Below are positions 62,436 through 64,000 of a DNA stretch of 64,000 bases, piece by piece. Origin of the DNA: Microvirga sp. TS319 (GTDB taxonomy: Bacteria > Pseudomonadota > Alphaproteobacteria > Rhizobiales > Beijerinckiaceae); assembly GCF_041276405.1 (NCBI RefSeq), contig NZ_JBGGGT010000002.1:1835001-1899000 (forward strand), written 5' to 3'. The notes below the pieces were generated by a model. It was not told the origin of the DNA, did no database searches, and was given only the letters and a program-made list of their open reading frames with translations. Made by a program: the position numbers and the translations under genes. Numbering within the stretch: position 1 is the first letter of the stretch; every line of letters begins with the position of its first letter.

Positions 62436-63203
62436 ATGAGCGGCGAAGCCAAGCGGTCGGCTCCCATCCTTGCCCCCGACAGGGAAGGCGAGGGGCTGCC
62501 GGCCCATGTTGCCATCATCATGGATGGAAACGGCCGCTGGGCCGCTCAGAGAGGCCTGCCTCGTTTCGAGGGGCATAGGAAAGGCATCGAGGCGATCCGC
62601 CGGGCTGTCCGCACGGCGACCGATCTCGGTATCCGCCACCTCACCGTCTACAGCTTTTCAGCCGAGAACTGGCGCCGACCCCAGGAGGAGGTCTCCTTCC
62701 TCATGGGGCTGCTCAAACGCTTCGTGCGCCATGACCTCGCGGAACTCCACTCCAACAATGTGCGGGTCCGCATCATCGGCGAGCGGGAGGGGCTCACCTC
62801 CGATATCAGCCTGCTGCTGGACGAGGCCGAGCAGCTGACCCGGGGCAATACGGGCCTGAATCTCGTGATCGCGTTCAATTACGGTGGCCGCCAGGAGATC
62901 GTCAGCGCCGTCCGAGCTCTGGCCCGGAAGGTGCAGGAGGGCGTACTCGATCCCGATGCCATCGATATGCGCATGCTCGGAGCATTCCTCGATACCCGCG
63001 ACATCCCGGATCCGGATCTCGTCATCCGCACCTCGGGCGAGCAACGGGTGTCGAACTTCCTGACGTGGCAGACGGCCTATTCCGAGTTCGTTTTTCTTCC
63101 GGTCTTCTGGCCCGATTTCGACGAGGCCGCGTTCAGGGCCGCACTCGACGAATATCGCCGGCGCGACCGGCGGTTCGGCGGACTGAGCGCCAAGGCCTTC
63201 TGA
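62436..63203 (+). CDS. uppS: Isoprenyl transferase (undecaprenyl diphosphate synthase)
   Basis: Makes the C55 lipid carrier for peptidoglycan and O-antigen. Motifs: [19 protein letters not shown] (catalytic Asp), [19 protein letters not shown] and the C-terminal [20 protein letters not shown]. 255 residues from ATG 62436; a TTG at 62418 in frame gives six more. cdsA starts 2 nt after the stop. Confidence 0.96.
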   Translation: MSGEAKRSAPILAPDREGEGLPAHVAIIMDGNGRWAAQRGLPRFEGHRKGIEAIRRAVRTATDLGIRHLTVYSFSAENWRRPQEEVSFLMGLLKRFVRHDLAELHSNNVRVRIIGEREGLTSDISLLLDEAEQLTRGNTGLNLVIAFNYGGRQEIVSAVRALARKVQEGVLDPDAIDMRMLGAFLDTRDIPDPDLVIRTSGEQRVSNFLTWQTAYSEFVFLPVFWPDFDEAAFRAALDEYRRRDRRFGGLSAKAF

Positions 63204-63205
63204 CG

Positions 63206-64000
63206 ATGGCCAGCATAGAAGGTCCAGCCTTGGCTCCGAAGGCCCCATCCAGCGAACTCAGAACCCGAGTGCTCTCCGCGATTGTCATGGTCGCGCTGGC
63301 CCTCGGCGCCGCCTATTGGGGCGGATGGCCCTTCGCCCTGTTCTGGCTCGCCGCCGGCATCGCGATCATGATCGAATGGACCGACATGACCAAGGTGGAG
63401 CCGCGGCGGAGCGTGCAGGCGGTTCTCGGCTTGGGGTTGGTGGCTCTGACGCTGCTGCTCCTCTCCGGCGGGAGCGTCGCGGCCGGAGGCGCGGTGGCGC
63501 TGGTCACGCTCGTCATCGGGGTTCTTCTCGCGAAGGGCCGGGAGGGCAGGCTCTGGGCTGCGTCCGGTTTCGTCTATGCGGCGGTCATCGTGCTCGTACC
63601 CCCGCTGGTGCGGGCCTATCCGGAGATCGGTCTGCTCGGACTGGTCTGGATGTTCGGGGTGGTGTGGGCGACCGATATTGCGGCCTATTTCACGGGGCGT
63701 ACCCTGGGAGGGCCCAAGCTCTGCCCAGCCATCAGCCCGAAGAAAACCTGGTCGGGGTTCCTGGGCGGACTTTTTGCCGCAATCCTGGTCGGCTTCCTGG
63801 TCGTGTCCGTGGGCAAGCGCTTCGGCCTGGAGCACACCTTCGGCGCCTGGAGCACGATCGCGTTGTCGTCGGTCGCATCCGTCGCCAGCCAGATCGGGGA
63901 CCTGGGAGAATCCGCACTCAAGCGCCATTGCGACATCAAAGATTCGAGCCATCTTATTCCTGGGCATGGCGGTGTGATGGACCGCCTCGACGGCTTCTGG
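63206..64000 (+). CDS. cdsA: Phosphatidate cytidylyltransferase (3' end beyond window)
   Basis: Makes CDP-diacylglycerol for phospholipid synthesis. 265 codons are visible and the frame is open at the window end. About seven hydrophobic spans, then ISPKKTWSGFLGGLFAAIL and the family signature running through SQIGDLGESALKRHCDIKD and HGGVMDRLDGFW, so only a few residues should be missing. Last gene of the rpsB-tsf-pyrH-frr-uppS-cdsA order. Confidence 0.95.
   Translation, partial: MASIEGPALAPKAPSSELRTRVLSAIVMVALALGAAYWGGWPFALFWLAAGIAIMIEWTDMTKVEPRRSVQAVLGLGLVALTLLLLSGGSVAAGGAVALVTLVIGVLLAKGREGRLWAASGFVYAAVIVLVPPLVRAYPEIGLLGLVWMFGVVWATDIAAYFTGRTLGGPKLCPAISPKKTWSGFLGGLFAAILVGFLVVSVGKRFGLEHTFGAWSTIALSSVASVASQIGDLGESALKRHCDIKDSSHLIPGHGGVMDRLDGFW

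Overview
This 64 kb window is a gene-dense, high-G+C chromosomal segment. The family content and synteny point to an alphaproteobacterium of the order Hyphomicrobiales (Rhizobiales), plausibly a Methylobacteriaceae-type genome such as Microvirga; that genus-level guess is an inference. Supporting signs are the 14-gene nuo operon without insertions of unrelated genes, an Asp-rich (non-Cys) HemB, a ribosomal protein S2 with a C-terminal helix-hairpin-helix tail, a short prolyl-tRNA synthetase, CTTGNN-N17-CTATAT-type promoters, GAAC-N7-GAAC (alphaproteobacterial LexA-type) boxes, and many copies of a GAGCATCGGACG...CGTCCGATGCTC palindromic repeat.

Layout. 1-0.7 kb: 3' end of parC. 0.7-2.9 kb: a cysteine-rich SufR-like/ArsR-type regulator divergent from an MFS exporter. 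2.9-7.6 kb (minus): wrbA, bpt, an RDD membrane protein, biosynthetic-type threonine ammonia-lyase, and an unusual lipoprotein-LivH permease fusion. 7.7-12.8 kb: a secreted SH3 protein, hemB, a 3-hydroxyisobutyryl-CoA hydrolase with a small membrane protein, and an L,D-transpeptidase. 13.0-18.6 kb: glyA-nrdR-ribD-ribE-ribH-nusB-thiL, a compact one-carbon/flavin/thiamine operon with stop-start overlaps, followed by another MFS gene. 20-22 kb: H+-translocating pyrophosphatase. 22.3-27.2 kb: bamE, a cytochrome bc1 assembly chaperone, DUF177, plsX, fabH, ihfA and a MerR gene. 27.7 kb: tRNA-Asp. 28.5-43.6 kb: nuoA-N (complex I), running into birA, rnj, methylmalonyl-CoA epimerase and DUF1467. 47.5-55.7 kb: proS, lolC, lolD, a repeat-rich gap, a 33-codon membrane peptide gene, and dnaE. 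56-58.5 kb: an MFS exporter divergent from a LysR regulator. 58.7-64 kb: rpsB-tsf-pyrH-frr-uppS-cdsA (cut by the window end).

Most of the window is housekeeping. The observation that stands out is at 51.9-52.1 kb: two GAAC-N7-GAAC boxes, spaced 21 bp apart and overlapping a candidate promoter, stand immediately before a 33-residue single-membrane-span peptide with a good ribosome binding site, just upstream of dnaE. This is the architecture expected for an SOS-induced division inhibitor of the SidA type known from Caulobacter, and it is too small for ordinary gene finders. Other points of interest are the lipoprotein-permease fusion, a repeat family that repeatedly supplies or abuts the stop codons of genes, an A+T-rich pocket with a minus-strand terminator before proS, and a small ORF in the nuoI-nuoJ gap.

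Starts were chosen from family alignment knowledge and visible ribosome binding sites; no database search was run, so family names rest on recognised motifs.
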